Notes: generated from the letters alone by a model not told the origin. 64,000 nucleotides of DNA from Methylophaga pinxianii (GCF_020447225.1 NZ_JAJAEO010000181.1:17473-81472), one strand, 5' to 3'; shown: positions 1 through 9,711, numbered from the stretch's first letter. A program made the numbers and translations.

Positions 1-721
1 TATGCAACTGGTTAAAGAAGTGGCTGAGCATGCTCCGGTCACCATTGTAAATTCAATCAACCCATACCGTCTGCAAGGTCAGAAAACTGCTGCTTTTGAG
101 ATTATTGAAGAATTAGGTCGTGCGCCGGATTATCACTGCCTGCCAGTGGGTAACGCCGGGAATATTACGGCACACTGGATTGGTTATTGTGAATATTCAT
201 CTGCTTCTGGCGATCATGTCACCGAAGCTTGTGCATACTGCAATGGTCATTGTAAATATGCTGGTGGCGCGATTGTAGGTAATCGCCCGAAAATGGTCGG
301 TTATCAAGCTGCTGGAAGCGCTCCCTTTATGCGTGGTGCCATGGTCGATGATCCTGAAACAGTGGCTACTGCGATCCGCATTGGTCATCCACAAAGCTGG
401 AATATGGCCTGGAAGGTCAAAGAAGAATCTCAGGGCTGGTTTGACGAATGTACTGATGAAGAAATTTTGGCCGCTCAGAAATTACTGGCAGAAAAAGAAG
501 GTATTTTTTGTGAACCGGCTTCTGCCACATCCGTTGCAGGCGCATTACGTGATATAAAAAACGGTAAAATCCCTGAAGGTAGCACGGTTGTTTGTACACT
601 GACCGGTCATGGTTTGAAAGATCCCGACATTGCTATTAAACAAAGTAGTTCACCAGTCATTACAGTAAGTGCTACATTGGACTCAGTACGCGAGGCAATC
701 ATCAACAACTTGGCCAGATAA
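1..721 (+). CDS. thrC: Threonine synthase, C-terminal part (5' end outside window)
   Basis: PLP enzyme that converts O-phosphohomoserine to threonine and phosphate in the cytoplasm, the last step of threonine synthesis. The reading frame is open at the left edge, so the N-terminal part with the PLP lysine lies outside. About 240 residues remain. The phosphate-binding loop of PLP fold II enzymes is visible as [10 protein letters not shown], followed by a conserved [17 protein letters not shown] stretch and a C-terminal [13 protein letters not shown] region typical of short (about 350 residue) threonine synthases. The first ATG at position 2 is internal and not the start. The next gene begins 1 base after the stop codon, so the two are probably co-transcribed. 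hom usually precedes thrC but cannot be seen here. Confidence 0.93.
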   Translation, partial: MQLVKEVAEHAPVTIVNSINPYRLQGQKTAAFEIIEELGRAPDYHCLPVGNAGNITAHWIGYCEYSSASGDHVTEACAYCNGHCKYAGGAIVGNRPKMVGYQAAGSAPFMRGAMVDDPETVATAIRIGHPQSWNMAWKVKEESQGWFDECTDEEILAAQKLLAEKEGIFCEPASATSVAGALRDIKNGKIPEGSTVVCTLTGHGLKDPDIAIKQSSSPVITVSATLDSVREAIINNLAR

Positions 722-722
722 T

Positions 723-1223
723 ATGACTGAAATGGCGGCACCACAGGATCACGAGAGAACCGCGGCAAGAACGCCGCACGATATCTTTTTGACGAACCTG
801 ATTGCGAATCATATCTTACTGTTCACAGCGATTGCTGCGACGGGTAAGAGTTATTTTGAGTTTATCGTATTGGTGCCGTTGTTATCTTTTTCGTTTCTAG
901 GCTATACGTTTATTCGTTCGAGTCGAATTAAACGGGAAGACAGCGAATTTGTTTATATTCATTGGCAGATTGCCCGGCGCTGGAGCTTTTTCTTTGCCAT
1001 CGTATTATCTGTAGTGGTGACGGTCGCCACATTGGGCTGGATAAGTTATACCTATCTGGGTTTGATGAAAGAAGCCGCTTTTGGTCTGGTTGGCGGGCTG
1101 AGCTTTTTACCTACTTTGGTCAGCGTATTGATATTGATAGTCATTGAAATGGACTCACTCAATCACGCACGGGTCGGCACATTACCCCCCTGGGCTAAGC
1201 GACGGTTTCTGGGTGAGTCATAA
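723..1223 (+). CDS. Hypothetical integral membrane protein
   Basis: Unknown function; I do not recognise the family. The ATG at 723 sits 1 base after the thrC stop and is preferred to a further upstream in-frame start that would lie inside thrC. The 166-residue product has a polar N-terminus (TEMAAPQDHERTAAR) and then about four hydrophobic segments: near residues 23-40, 42-58, 83-108 and 115-138. It ends in a basic tail (PPWAKRRF). It is probably an inner-membrane protein translated with thrC. No catalytic motif is visible. The product converges on the small secreted protein at 1243-1542 with only 19 bases between them. Confidence 0.7.
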   Translation: MTEMAAPQDHERTAARTPHDIFLTNLIANHILLFTAIAATGKSYFEFIVLVPLLSFSFLGYTFIRSSRIKREDSEFVYIHWQIARRWSFFFAIVLSVVVTVATLGWISYTYLGLMKEAAFGLVGGLSFLPTLVSVLILIVIEMDSLNHARVGTLPPWAKRRFLGES

Positions 1224-1242
1224 AGGTCTCTAGGTCTCTCTT

Positions 1243-1542
1243 TTATGGTGTCGGTTCGCGATGAACCACCGAATGAATCACCAACTGATTTTCAAAATAG
1301 ACATCAAATCGAGAATATTGCCAGCGCGTAATGGCAGGTGTGCCTTTTGGAGCATATTGTTGCTCTGCTACACCAAACTTTTGTTCAACCTGTTGCATTG
1401 TCATGCCACGTGTAGGGCGCATAACGCCTGACTCAGAGTTGGGTGTATTGTAAGTGGGCTCAGCGATAGACAATACATCAGCGTGCAATGGCATCACGGA
1501 AAATATGGCGAGTCCAGAAGCTATAAGATAGCGTTTCAACAT
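1243..1542 (-). CDS. Small secreted hypothetical protein
   Basis: A 99-residue protein of unknown function. The start at 1542 is chosen because AAGGGA lies about 9 bases upstream and because it yields a clean Sec signal peptide (MLKRYLIASGLAIFSVMPLHA, cut before DV). The mature part of about 78 residues has a region TRGMTMQQVEQKFG followed by RWQYSRFDVYFENQLVIHSV. This resembles the short alpha/beta layout of SmpA/BamE-like periplasmic domains, in which a 'GMT..QV...G.P' helix precedes beta strands; that comparison is by eye only. It follows hemW on the same strand after a 34-base gap and may be co-transcribed with rph-rdgB-hemW. Confidence 0.7.
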   Translation of the reverse strand: MLKRYLIASGLAIFSVMPLHADVLSIAEPTYNTPNSESGVMRPTRGMTMQQVEQKFGVAEQQYAPKGTPAITRWQYSRFDVYFENQLVIHSVVHREPTP

Positions 1543-1576
1543 GATGATAATTCCCTTAACGTCCTGCCAAAGCATA

Positions 1577-2770
1577 TTATTCCGGCAAAAATAGTTCAAT
1601 TAAACTGTTTAAATAACGTTGGCCTAACACTGTTGGGCGGATCCATTCTACTGAATACTCAATCAGTCCTCGTGCTTCGGCTTCAGCCAGCTGCTTTTGA
1701 ATGATGGCTAATGGCACGCCACAATGTTGCATAAACAACGGGGTGGCAAAGCCATCCGTTAGACGAAGTGCGTTAAGCATAAATTCAAAACCAATTTCAT
1801 CAATGCCAACCTGTTCCCGTTTCAGAATGCGTTGCGGGCTGTCGACCTTATCCAAATAGGCTTGAGGCTGCTTTTGTTTTACTAGCCGTTCAATTGACTG
1901 TGACGCGGCACTGGAGACTTTGCCATGCGCACCTGCCCCAATTCCTAAATAATCGCCAAACTGCCAGTAGTTGAGATTATGACGGCTTTGACAACCTTTC
2001 TTTGCATAAGCCGACACTTCATACTGAGCGTAACCCGCTTCAGCGAGATATTGCTGATTCGCAATCTGCCAATCATAAATCGGCTCATCATCGGGCAACT
2101 GAGGCGGAGACTGGTGAAAAAAAGTATTGGGTTCAATTGTCAGCTGGTAGTAGGAAATGTGCGTTGGTTCCAATGCTATTGCGGTTTCAACATCTGCTCT
2201 GGCGAGCTTTTCTGTCTGTTTTGGCAGGCCAAACATCAGATCCAGATTGAAATTATCAAAACCGGCCTGGTGTGCAATTTCGGCAGCCCGAATGGCTTGT
2301 TTGCCATCATGAATACGGCCCAAAGCGGTTAAGGAATCGCCATTAAAGCTTTGTATGCCAATGGATAGGCGATTAATGCCTACAGCTCGATAGTCGGTGA
2401 ATCTAGCCGCTTCGAAGGTGCCCGGATTCGCTTCCAGTGTGATTTCAGCATCGGCTCGGATAGGCAGTAAGGCGCGCAAAGCTGAAAATAAACGGTCATA
2501 AGCTTCGGCACTAAACAGGCTGGGTGTACCGCCACCGATAAAGATTGTTTGGATAGTGCGTCCCCACACCAGCGGCAGATCCTGCTCAAGATCGCGGATT
2601 AATGCATCAATATAAGCTTTTTCAGGGATCTCTGCCCCAGCCTGATGCGAATTAAAGTCACAATAAGGACATTTACGCACACACCATGGAACATGGATAT
2701 ACAGGCTGAGAGGAGGCAGGGAGCTAAAGCCGAACTTGACTGTGTCAGCCGGAATAATTTTATTCTGCAA
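1577..2770 (-). CDS. hemW: Radical SAM heme chaperone HemW
   Basis: HemW binds heme and a 4Fe-4S cluster and is thought to deliver heme to respiratory enzymes; it was formerly annotated as oxygen-independent coproporphyrinogen oxidase. The radical SAM CxxxCxxC motif is at Cys30, Cys34 and Cys37 (WCVRKCPYCDF). The extra cysteine of true HemN (CxC) is absent, which favours HemW. GGGTPSLF and EANPGTFE follow, as in the family, and the length of 397 residues is normal. The start is a TTG at 2770; no ATG occurs before the radical SAM motif, so an alternative start codon is needed. It follows rdgB after 45 bases on the same strand, the rdgB-hemW order seen in many gammaproteobacteria. Confidence 0.93.
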   Translation of the reverse strand: MQNKIIPADTVKFGFSSLPPLSLYIHVPWCVRKCPYCDFNSHQAGAEIPEKAYIDALIRDLEQDLPLVWGRTIQTIFIGGGTPSLFSAEAYDRLFSALRALLPIRADAEITLEANPGTFEAARFTDYRAVGINRLSIGIQSFNGDSLTALGRIHDGKQAIRAAEIAHQAGFDNFNLDLMFGLPKQTEKLARADVETAIALEPTHISYYQLTIEPNTFFHQSPPQLPDDEPIYDWQIANQQYLAEAGYAQYEVSAYAKKGCQSRHNLNYWQFGDYLGIGAGAHGKVSSAASQSIERLVKQKQPQAYLDKVDSPQRILKREQVGIDEIGFEFMLNALRLTDGFATPLFMQHCGVPLAIIQKQLAEAEARGLIEYSVEWIRPTVLGQRYLNSLIELFLPE

Positions 2771-2815
2771 GACTGAATAACTCGTTTATCAAAGGAAGAA
2801 CAAACACTGAGTAAC

Positions 2816-3421
2816 TTAAGGTTGATGGCGGGTATATTTAAATTCTTCCATGAACTGTCGCATCGCTTTACCACGATGGCTAATAGCATGCTTTTGTTCT
2901 GGACTCAGTTCCGCCGCTGTGCAATCGGTTTCAGAGACCCAGAATATGGGGTCATAACCAAAACCTTCATCACCGAGAGGTGATTGCAGAATTTGTCCTT
3001 GCCAACTACCCTGACAAATCAATGGCGTTGGATCCTCAGCATGACGCATAAACACGACAACACATTGAAAGCGTGCGGTACGCTCAGTTTCCGGTACCGC
3101 CTTCATTGCATCGAGTAAAGCGTTGATATTGTCGGTGTCGGAGGCAGCCGGTCCGGCATAACGTGAAGAGTAAATACCAGGCGCACCATGTAAAGCATCG
3201 ACCTCTATTCCTGAATCATCAGCAATAGCGGGTAAACCGGTAAATAGAGCCGCGTTACGGGCTTTGATGATGGCATTTTCAACGAAACTAAGGCCGGTTT
3301 CCTCGGCCTCAGGAACATTTAAATCCGATTGGGCGATAAGCTTAAGACCAAGGGGGCTCAGAATTTGCGATAACTCGCGTAGCTTACCGATATTGCCACT
3401 GGCCAGAACGATTTTCGACAT
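2816..3421 (-). CDS. rdgB: XTP/dITP pyrophosphatase
   Basis: House-cleaning nucleotidase that hydrolyses dITP, XTP and related non-canonical purine nucleotides to monophosphates, which keeps them out of DNA and RNA. The 201-residue protein has the family signatures [10 protein letters not shown] at the N-terminus, [19 protein letters not shown] with the catalytic Asp and Glu side chains around residue 69, [11 protein letters not shown], and SHRGKAM near the C-terminus. Its ATG overlaps the rph stop codon by one base (TGATG), so translation is probably coupled to rph. rph-rdgB-hemW forms one minus-strand operon. Confidence 0.96.
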   Translation of the reverse strand: MSKIVLASGNIGKLRELSQILSPLGLKLIAQSDLNVPEAEETGLSFVENAIIKARNAALFTGLPAIADDSGIEVDALHGAPGIYSSRYAGPAASDTDNINALLDAMKAVPETERTARFQCVVVFMRHAEDPTPLICQGSWQGQILQSPLGDEGFGYDPIFWVSETDCTAAELSPEQKHAISHRGKAMRQFMEEFKYTRHQP

Positions 3422-4137
3422 CAGTTTGCCAATACTTCGCGTTGTTTAATCATCAGCTGTTCAATCCCCTTAGCCGCCAGATCCAACATGGATTGTAATT
3501 CATCGGCACGGAAGGCATGACCTTCAGCTGTGCCCTGTAATTCGATATAGGCTCCGGCATCATTCATCACAACATTCATGTCTGTTTCAGCGTTGGAATC
3601 TTCCGCATAATCCAGATCTAATACTGCTGTGCCATTGTGAATACCCACTGAGACAGAAGCGACTTGACCATGTAATGGACTTTTTTTGATTTTACGCGTT
3701 TTGATAAGGTGTTCAACTGCATCATGTAATGCGACAAAGGCACCGGTAATTGACGCTGTGCGGGTGCCGCCGTCCGCCTGAATAACATCACAGTCAATTG
3801 TAATTGTGCGCTCGCCCAGTGCTTTTAAATCAATGGCTGCTCGTAATGAGCGACCAATTAAACGCTGGATTTCCATAGTACGTCCACCTTGTTTACCACG
3901 AGCCGACTCACGTTGCATGCGAGTACCCGTAGAACGAGGCAACATACCGTATTCAGCGGTAATCCAACCTTCGCCCATACCACGTAAAAATGGCGGAATA
4001 CGTTCTTCAACAGAAGCAGTACATAAGACTTTGGTGTCACCAAACTCGACCAATACGGAGCCTTCCGCGTGCTTTGTGTAATTGCGGGTAATTGTGATCT
4101 CACGAAGTTGATTGGGTTGTCGGCCACTTGGACGCAT
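3421..4137 (-). CDS. rph: Ribonuclease PH
   Basis: Phosphorolytic 3'-5' exoribonuclease that trims tRNA precursors and other RNA 3' ends in the cytoplasm, acting as a hexamer. Characteristic stretches are [13 protein letters not shown] at the N-terminus, [14 protein letters not shown], the Arg-rich [31 protein letters not shown] and the C-terminal AEGHAF. The length of 238 residues is standard, and there is no sign of the C-terminal frameshift known from E. coli K-12. It is the first gene of the rph-rdgB-hemW operon and diverges from yicC across about 115 bases that must hold both promoters. Confidence 0.96.
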   Translation of the reverse strand: MRPSGRQPNQLREITITRNYTKHAEGSVLVEFGDTKVLCTASVEERIPPFLRGMGEGWITAEYGMLPRSTGTRMQRESARGKQGGRTMEIQRLIGRSLRAAIDLKALGERTITIDCDVIQADGGTRTASITGAFVALHDAVEHLIKTRKIKKSPLHGQVASVSVGIHNGTAVLDLDYAEDSNAETDMNVVMNDAGAYIELQGTAEGHAFRADELQSMLDLAAKGIEQLMIKQREVLAN

Positions 4138-4252
4138 CTGCTTTATCCTTTACATTAAATATGGTGATTATACTGATGCAACCGAAGTCCCGCGTGCTTT
4201 TTACGTTCGGTTTTCGTTACCATAGGCGCTCAACCGCTATAGGATAATCACT

Positions 4253-5116
4253 GTGATACGAAGCATGACCGCCTTTGCCCGCCATGAGCAAGTAACTGAA
4301 CTGGGTACCTTGATTTGGGAAGTCCGATCAGTCAATCATCGCTATTTAGAACTTGCTTTGCGGCTGGAAGACTCGTTTCGACCGCTGGAAATGGATATCC
4401 GCAAGATTTTTGCCGAGCGCATGGCTCGCGGAAAAATTGAAGCAAGTCTGCGATATCAACCTTCTCAACAACAAACCGCCTTACGCATTAATACAAATCT
4501 GGCGCAATCTGTGATCAATGCCTGCGAGCAGCTGACACAAATGGCCAATCAAACCTTATCTGTTGATCCCTTACGATTATTACAATGGCCCGGCGTAGCT
4601 GATACGGAACAAGTAGATTTAGCTGCCTTGAAACAAGAGGCGATGGATACTTTACAAACGGTATTGTCAGACTTTATCAGTGGCAGAGAACGTGAAGGGC
4701 AAGCCTTGACTGAAATGATTTTGCAGCGTTGTGAGGAAATTCTGCAAATCGCTGCTGCAGTCAAAAATCGCATGCCAGAGATTTTGGAGCAACAACGGCA
4801 ACGTTTGCTGCAAAAAGCCACCGAACTGGAAGTTACATTGGAACCTGAGCGGCTTGAGCAGGAAATCGTGCTGATCGCACAAAAAAGTGATGTTGCGGAA
4901 GAGCTGGATCGGTTACAAAGTCATGTTGATGAAGTGAAACGTGTCCTGCAACGAGATGAACCGATTGGTCGACGGCTGGATTTCCTGATGCAAGAGTTGA
5001 ACCGTGAAGCCAATACTTTGGGATCAAAATCAATTGATACAGACACCACAAGATATTCGGTGGACCTGAAAGTCCTGATTGAGCAGATGCGAGAGCAGAT
5101 CCAGAATATTGAGTAA
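4253..5116 (+). CDS. yicC: YicC family endoribonuclease
   Basis: YicC-family proteins are endoribonucleases; the E. coli member has been linked to turnover of the small RNA RyhB. The N-terminus MIRSMTAFAR and the C-terminal SDVAEELDRLQSHVDEV, EPIGRRLDFLMQELNREANT and KVLIEQMREQIQNIE are signatures of the family, and the length of 287 residues is usual. The start is a GTG at 4253 with AGGAT about 8 bases upstream; the first internal ATG would remove only four residues. In many relatives yicC is followed directly by gmk. Here about 14 kb separate them. Confidence 0.92.
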   Translation: MIRSMTAFARHEQVTELGTLIWEVRSVNHRYLELALRLEDSFRPLEMDIRKIFAERMARGKIEASLRYQPSQQQTALRINTNLAQSVINACEQLTQMANQTLSVDPLRLLQWPGVADTEQVDLAALKQEAMDTLQTVLSDFISGREREGQALTEMILQRCEEILQIAAAVKNRMPEILEQQRQRLLQKATELEVTLEPERLEQEIVLIAQKSDVAEELDRLQSHVDEVKRVLQRDEPIGRRLDFLMQELNREANTLGSKSIDTDTTRYSVDLKVLIEQMREQIQNIE

Positions 5117-5330
5117 TTTTTACCTGTTAATGGTGTCTGTTAAAAAATATTTTTAATCAAAGCCTTATATCTGCTGATTTTTGAGGCGATGCAATTGTTT
5201 GAATAAGTATTAAAGACTCTTCAATTGTGGCCGTTACTGACTGAAGTCATCGGAACGCTCATGAAGAGGTTCTGCCTTTAAAAGGGCTCAAAACGGATAT
5301 ATAAACGAGCACCTAATTGATGAGCGGCGA

Positions 5331-6581
5331 ATGCAAAAAATAATAATATGTTCCTTAGGACTTTTTGCTGGGGCGAGTCACGCGACAAATGGTATCAATC
5401 TGATTGGCTTTGGAGCTGAGTCTACCTTAATGGCAGGCGCTGATATTGCAGTTGCACGCGACACCAGTGCGTTGAATACCAATCCTGCCGGGCTGACGCA
5501 AATCCAAAATAAACGGTTTGACCTGTATGGTTCTTTATTACGAATTACGGATCTTTCACACGAAGATCAATTCGGTAATGATAGGCATGCCAGTAATCTC
5601 TACACGGGATTAGGTGGGATGGGCTATGCACAAAATCTGCAAAATACACCATGTACTGCCGGGCTGGGACTTTTTGCCCAAGGTGGTTCGGGTGGCGTGT
5701 TTGAAGACATGAACACAGCCTTTGGCACTGAGGATGAGTATTCCGGCTTATTTGCAGTCGGCAAACTCACGGCGGGTTTAGGTTGTAAAGTAAATGACAA
5801 GTGGTCGATCGGCGGAAGTTTTGGTCTGGTTTACGCACAGGCTGAACAAAAGATTTTTGCTGATACATCTGTACCGCCAACTTTCTCCGGTATCGAAATC
5901 GAAGATGCCAGCAGCTTACGCACCAGTTTTAAATTAGGGATCCAATATCAGGCAACACCCAAACTCACATTAGCGGCAACCTACACTGGTAAGACTGAGC
6001 TGCCATTAACGGATGGGCAGCTAAAACTTAATATGAGCGGATCCGGTTTGGGCGTAGTGAAATACGATGATGTCACGTTGAAAGGATTGGCTTTACCCGA
6101 GGAAATTGGTGTAGGTGCTGCTTATCAAATGAATGATAAATTGTTGTTATCGCTAAAAGTAAACTGGATAAACTGGTCAGATGCGATGAAACAAAGTGTA
6201 TTAAGTGCCAGTAAACCAAGTAATCCTGCATTACCGAACATTAATAGTACTTCTACCATGAACTGGGACAATCAAATCGTGATTGCTACCGGCTTGGCCT
6301 ATCGTTACAACGATAAAACCACCTTGTATGCAGGTTACAACTACGGCAAAAACCCAATTCCAGACGAGCATATCAATCCGGCTGTTGCAGGGATCTTTGA
6401 TCACCATCTAACCTTTGGTGGCAGTTATCAGCTCAACAAAGAATGGACCTTGTACAGCGGTATTGAGTATGATTTTCGTAAAAAAGTGGATTACACCAAT
6501 CCTGAATTACCGTTTGGGACAGATGCGCAATTACGCAATGAAGCCGTATGGTTACATATGATGGTCAGTAGACAATGGTAA
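5331..6581 (+). CDS. FadL/TodX-family outer membrane channel (OmpP1)
   Basis: Outer membrane beta-barrel of the FadL/TodX/OmpP1 family, which lets long-chain fatty acids or aromatic hydrocarbons cross the outer membrane. A short signal peptide (residues 1-18, ending ASHA) is followed by TNGINLIGFGAESTLMAG. This is the usual start of the mature protein, where the N-terminal plug (hatch) forms. Many alternating strands follow, and the C-terminus ends in aromatic LHMMVSRQW, fitting a barrel targeting signal. The 416-residue length fits the family. The substrate cannot be read from the sequence. It stands alone in front of a 14-bp inverted repeat and converges on the next gene. Confidence 0.85.
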   Translation: MQKIIICSLGLFAGASHATNGINLIGFGAESTLMAGADIAVARDTSALNTNPAGLTQIQNKRFDLYGSLLRITDLSHEDQFGNDRHASNLYTGLGGMGYAQNLQNTPCTAGLGLFAQGGSGGVFEDMNTAFGTEDEYSGLFAVGKLTAGLGCKVNDKWSIGGSFGLVYAQAEQKIFADTSVPPTFSGIEIEDASSLRTSFKLGIQYQATPKLTLAATYTGKTELPLTDGQLKLNMSGSGLGVVKYDDVTLKGLALPEEIGVGAAYQMNDKLLLSLKVNWINWSDAMKQSVLSASKPSNPALPNINSTSTMNWDNQIVIATGLAYRYNDKTTLYAGYNYGKNPIPDEHINPAVAGIFDHHLTFGGSYQLNKEWTLYSGIEYDFRKKVDYTNPELPFGTDAQLRNEAVWLHMMVSRQW

Positions 6582-6597
6582 GCTACTGACCATCATA
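6557..6597. terminator. Inverted repeat at fadL-like gene end, possible bidirectional terminator
   Basis: A perfect 14-bp inverted repeat (TATGATGGTCAGTA at 6557-6570 and its complement at 6584-6597) with a 13-base loop. It overlaps the last codons of the porin gene and lies before the convergent gene at 6607. There is no clear T tract on either side, so a factor-independent terminator is uncertain. Confidence 0.35.
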
Positions 6598-6606
6598 CAA
6601 ACTGCA

Positions 6607-7737
6607 TTATTTCTTGATTAAATCAGTGTTAAAACCAAACACCTTACCCGCCCAGATAAAGATAACCCAGGCGAGAACACCAAACGGCATATAGCCCATA
6701 TACCCTAGCAGTGGCATCTCTGAAAAAATATGGATGACATTAATATAGGGAATATCGTAGACCCAATAATTCGGGTTGGTCACAGGCTCGGCGGGATGAG
6801 CGCTGCCGTAATTCCAAAACTCCCAGAAGAAGCCGTTTAACATAGCGGAAAGTGCCATCAGCAATGCAGGGGACCAATTGCCATCTGCCATTGCTGAGAA
6901 GGGGGACCAGATGTTAGAGCGGATCAATACACCGGCAAACACTAATAACGGGCCAATCCATAATGCCCAGAAAAAGGGATAGGGCCAGAACACCATCAAT
7001 ACCAGGATGATCAGACCTAGCCAGATTAGCAGGTTGCCATTCAAGCTGATCTTGGGTCCCTGACTAAACCGACTGACTAGCCGGGGACAGGTATTTAATA
7101 ATGTGTACCACTGAAAAATAGCTGGCCAGACGGTGGTGTAAGCTAATAAGAAAATAATGACAATAGTCTGATGCGACAGCTCTGGCATGGTGCTGTTAGG
7201 GTAATACCAGTTGCCGAGCGCAAAATAATTAAAATATTCAAATAGATACCAGCCAGCCAGAGAGACAATCGCCGTCATCAAAAAGGTTTTGGGCTTGCTG
7301 GCAAACAGGGATTGTCGGTTGGAGTAACGATAGACCAGACCATCCAATACAAAAATAAACCCCCACCACATCGGGGTGAACGCATAATAAACCAGATCGC
7401 CAAATATCGTTACCCGACTCCACATCAGCCACCAGAAAAAAAGCGTCACTACTAAACCTATCCAAAACCAGATCGGTAGAGCAACGGTTTGCGAGCGTGG
7501 TTCAGGAGCAACTTTCTTAAAACCGAATAAAGCAGGTATTAAATAAAGTGTGATAACAAGTATCTCAGCCAAGGCGATAATACAAAACACGAGAAGGTTA
7601 AATCCAGGCGCGTCGGCGACATATTGAGGGGGAAATACGCCGAAATCGGGAGGCAAATGCGTGTCAGGATAAGCAAACCAACTGGCGATAAGTGGCAGCA
7701 ATAATGCGAGCAAAACAGGAAAAACAAGTCTTTTCAT
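6607..7737 (-). CDS. Polytopic membrane protein with internal duplication
   Basis: A 376-residue inner-membrane protein of unknown function, with a signal-like first helix and about ten hydrophobic segments. Two related motifs suggest a duplicated architecture: GWYLFEYFNYFALGNWYYP in the first half and FFWEFWNYGSA...NYWVYDIP in the second. Each has aromatic-Glu-aromatic-Asn in a helix followed by a Trp/Tyr-rich loop. The C-terminal EMPLLGYMGYMPFGVLAW is highly structured and Gly/Pro rich. I do not recognise a named family. The gene lies 24 bases downstream of the 7TM GGDEF gene on the same strand, so they may share a transcript. Conserved Glu and Asn in membrane helices could bind a substrate or cofactor; that is inference. 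Confidence 0.75.
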   Translation of the reverse strand: MKRLVFPVLLALLLPLIASWFAYPDTHLPPDFGVFPPQYVADAPGFNLLVFCIIALAEILVITLYLIPALFGFKKVAPEPRSQTVALPIWFWIGLVVTLFFWWLMWSRVTIFGDLVYYAFTPMWWGFIFVLDGLVYRYSNRQSLFASKPKTFLMTAIVSLAGWYLFEYFNYFALGNWYYPNSTMPELSHQTIVIIFLLAYTTVWPAIFQWYTLLNTCPRLVSRFSQGPKISLNGNLLIWLGLIILVLMVFWPYPFFWALWIGPLLVFAGVLIRSNIWSPFSAMADGNWSPALLMALSAMLNGFFWEFWNYGSAHPAEPVTNPNYWVYDIPYINVIHIFSEMPLLGYMGYMPFGVLAWVIFIWAGKVFGFNTDLIKK

Positions 7738-7761
7738 TAACCGTCCTTTTTTAATGTGATG

Positions 7762-9381
7762 TTAGGCCCATTGAGGAGTATTGTTTCTACGCTTGTGTTG
7801 ATACATCCGTTCATCCGCCAGCATCCGCAGATCATCGACATTCAGGGTTTCTATCATGTAAGCTGATCCATGACTGACGCCGGCTTTTTCAAACCCGTTT
7901 TGTTGCATGTAGCTGATGGTTTCCGTGATGACCTGTTCGATTTTTTTGGCATGATCAATACTTTCACTGGTGATGGCAAATTCATCTCCACCCATGCGAT
8001 GCAGCACACCCAGTTCGCCGAGTTTTGATGAGAGTATATTGGCAAACATCTGTAACATCTCATCTCCTTTCTGGTGACCATAGGTGTCATTGTAGATTTT
8101 CAAATTATCCATATCTAACAACGTTATCATGCCGTTAGCCGGCAGTTTTTCCAGAGTAAGATCTAATGCATAACGATTTGGCAAACCGGTTAATGCATCA
8201 TGATGAGCGATTTGCAAACTGTGCTGGATCAAAGATAAGTTACTTTCTTTTTCCTGATAAATTTCGGCGAATTGATAGCCTAATACCAGACCGATTAGTA
8301 ACACCTCAACCGTGACGGCCAGCAAGCCGATATGCTCGATATAGATGGTATAAACACCCACCAGATCTTTGCTCGATATAGCAATAGAACCGATGATAAA
8401 AAATGCCGCGATCGCCACCAGGTAAAAATAGGCGATTTTGTAACCTTCAAAAGCACGTACTAGTGCGGCAATCAGACCATAGAGCATCATCAAGCCAACG
8501 CCATAGCGAGCACATTCCAGTATTAAATGTTTGTTGAAAAGCGCTACCACGAGCAATACACCGAGCATGGCTAAAATCAGTTTAGCCAGATTATTCAGTA
8601 TGGGATGGGTATTGGCCCTGATTTGTAATAAGTGCTTGGCAAATAAAAGATAAGCAATGTTGCTGATTAATATTGGAGCGCCCGCGAGGAAGAACCAATG
8701 AATACCAAACAAATCAGGGGTGATAAGTAGACTGGTGCCATTGAAGAGCACATTCATCCAGATAAAAATGGCATACATGGTTTCGGTGATGCGCTTTCGA
8801 ACATAGGCAAGAATCGTGTAATACACCCCCAAACTAATCAATATGCCAATGCTGACCAAAGTGATAACAGTGCCCCACTTAATCGCTTTTCGGTAATGCG
8901 AAAGTGTATCCATGTAGGGTTGCGGTTCAGCAATAAAATAGGTGGAAACCAGCTCGGTAGTGAGCTGATATTCGCCAGGAGGCAATTTGAATTCACGCCC
9001 ATGGCGTAGAAAAAAAGTATTTTCTGCATCTGACTCGATGCCACCGCGCGCCTCTGCAACAAGGTTACCGGTTGAATCGGAAATGTAATGATGAAAGCGG
9101 CCTAAAACGCTGGCATTTTTAAAATCAATGACAATAGTTTCATTGCCATTAGTGATATCAAATGACGCTCGAAAGACAAAATGTCCTCCGGTTAAATAGG
9201 GCGTCTCAATGTTATCGACAGGTGGCTCGGGAAATTGCCAATCCGATTTGACTTCATACCACTGACCAGTGAGTTGTTGTTGCGCAAAGCTGGTCGCAGG
9301 GAACAAAAAAAGCAGTAGCCATAACGCTGTTATGAATAAATACTGAGATTGACCCGCGCCAAATTGCTGAAACCGCATCAT
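7762..9381 (-). CDS. Membrane diguanylate cyclase with 7TM-DISM-like sensor
   Basis: Probably makes cyclic di-GMP in response to an extracytoplasmic signal. Order: signal peptide (about residues 1-33, ending SFA), a periplasmic beta-rich region to about residue 165 containing HFVFRASFDI, seven or so membrane helices (about 175-375) as in 7TM-DISM receptors, and a C-terminal GGDEF domain beginning HDALTGLPNRYAL. The active-site GGDEF is intact at residues 464-468, with the metal-binding DMDNLKIYND upstream. The RxxD inhibitory site normally five residues before GGDEF is missing, so product feedback at that site is unlikely. Two adjacent Met codons could start the protein. The upstream 320 bases should hold its promoter. 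Confidence 0.87.
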   Translation of the reverse strand: MMRFQQFGAGQSQYLFITALWLLLFLFPATSFAQQQLTGQWYEVKSDWQFPEPPVDNIETPYLTGGHFVFRASFDITNGNETIVIDFKNASVLGRFHHYISDSTGNLVAEARGGIESDAENTFFLRHGREFKLPPGEYQLTTELVSTYFIAEPQPYMDTLSHYRKAIKWGTVITLVSIGILISLGVYYTILAYVRKRITETMYAIFIWMNVLFNGTSLLITPDLFGIHWFFLAGAPILISNIAYLLFAKHLLQIRANTHPILNNLAKLILAMLGVLLVVALFNKHLILECARYGVGLMMLYGLIAALVRAFEGYKIAYFYLVAIAAFFIIGSIAISSKDLVGVYTIYIEHIGLLAVTVEVLLIGLVLGYQFAEIYQEKESNLSLIQHSLQIAHHDALTGLPNRYALDLTLEKLPANGMITLLDMDNLKIYNDTYGHQKGDEMLQMFANILSSKLGELGVLHRMGGDEFAITSESIDHAKKIEQVITETISYMQQNGFEKAGVSHGSAYMIETLNVDDLRMLADERMYQHKRRNNTPQWA

Positions 9382-9704
9382 GCTTCGCTATTCACAAGTC
9401 CATGAAATGTCAATTTATTCATATGTTTAGCTATTATTTTTATTGAATGTAAACTTTAAGGAATTTACCACAATTCAAATGTGAATGTAACAAAGCGATA
9501 GCCGATATGACTGGCCGGTGGGAACAGATTGAGAAAAACGTATGTATTTTGTTTGAATGATTTAAACCATAAAAATGATGTGTGAGCCGGATGTCGCTGA
9601 TTTGGTCATCAGCTCCCTGTCACCAGTGAACCTGGTCAAATGGCAACACAATTGGAGGAAATATGGCTTTGTGTGTTGTGATGGGTGAAGCAAACTGAGC
9701 AGAC
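9382..9704. other. Intergenic region upstream of the 7TM GGDEF gene
   Basis: This 323-base gap is the 5' region of the GGDEF gene at 7762 and the 3' side of the hybrid gene at 9705. The left half is AT rich and probably holds the minus-strand promoter. On the plus strand at 9663 an 11-codon open frame (ATG to TGA at 9698) follows an excellent GGAGG Shine-Dalgarno sequence. There is no support for its expression and no similarity I recognise. Confidence 0.4.
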
Positions 9705-9711
9705 TCAGTTT
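9692..9711 (-). terminator. Short hairpin at the end of the LOV hybrid gene
   Basis: An 8-bp inverted repeat (AAACTGAG at 9692-9699 and its complement at 9704-9711) with loop CAGA spans the stop codon of the hybrid gene. No T tract follows on the minus strand, so termination is only possible. Confidence 0.25.

Noticed and set aside
1224-1242. Direct repeat AGGTCTCT twice between convergent genes
   Set aside because: Too short for a mobile element or operator and not an inverted repeat.
9663-9698. 11-codon frame after a perfect GGAGG sequence in the gap downstream of the hybrid gene
   Set aside because: Very short, no recognised similarity, no downstream gene to regulate on that strand; a strong Shine-Dalgarno by chance is common.
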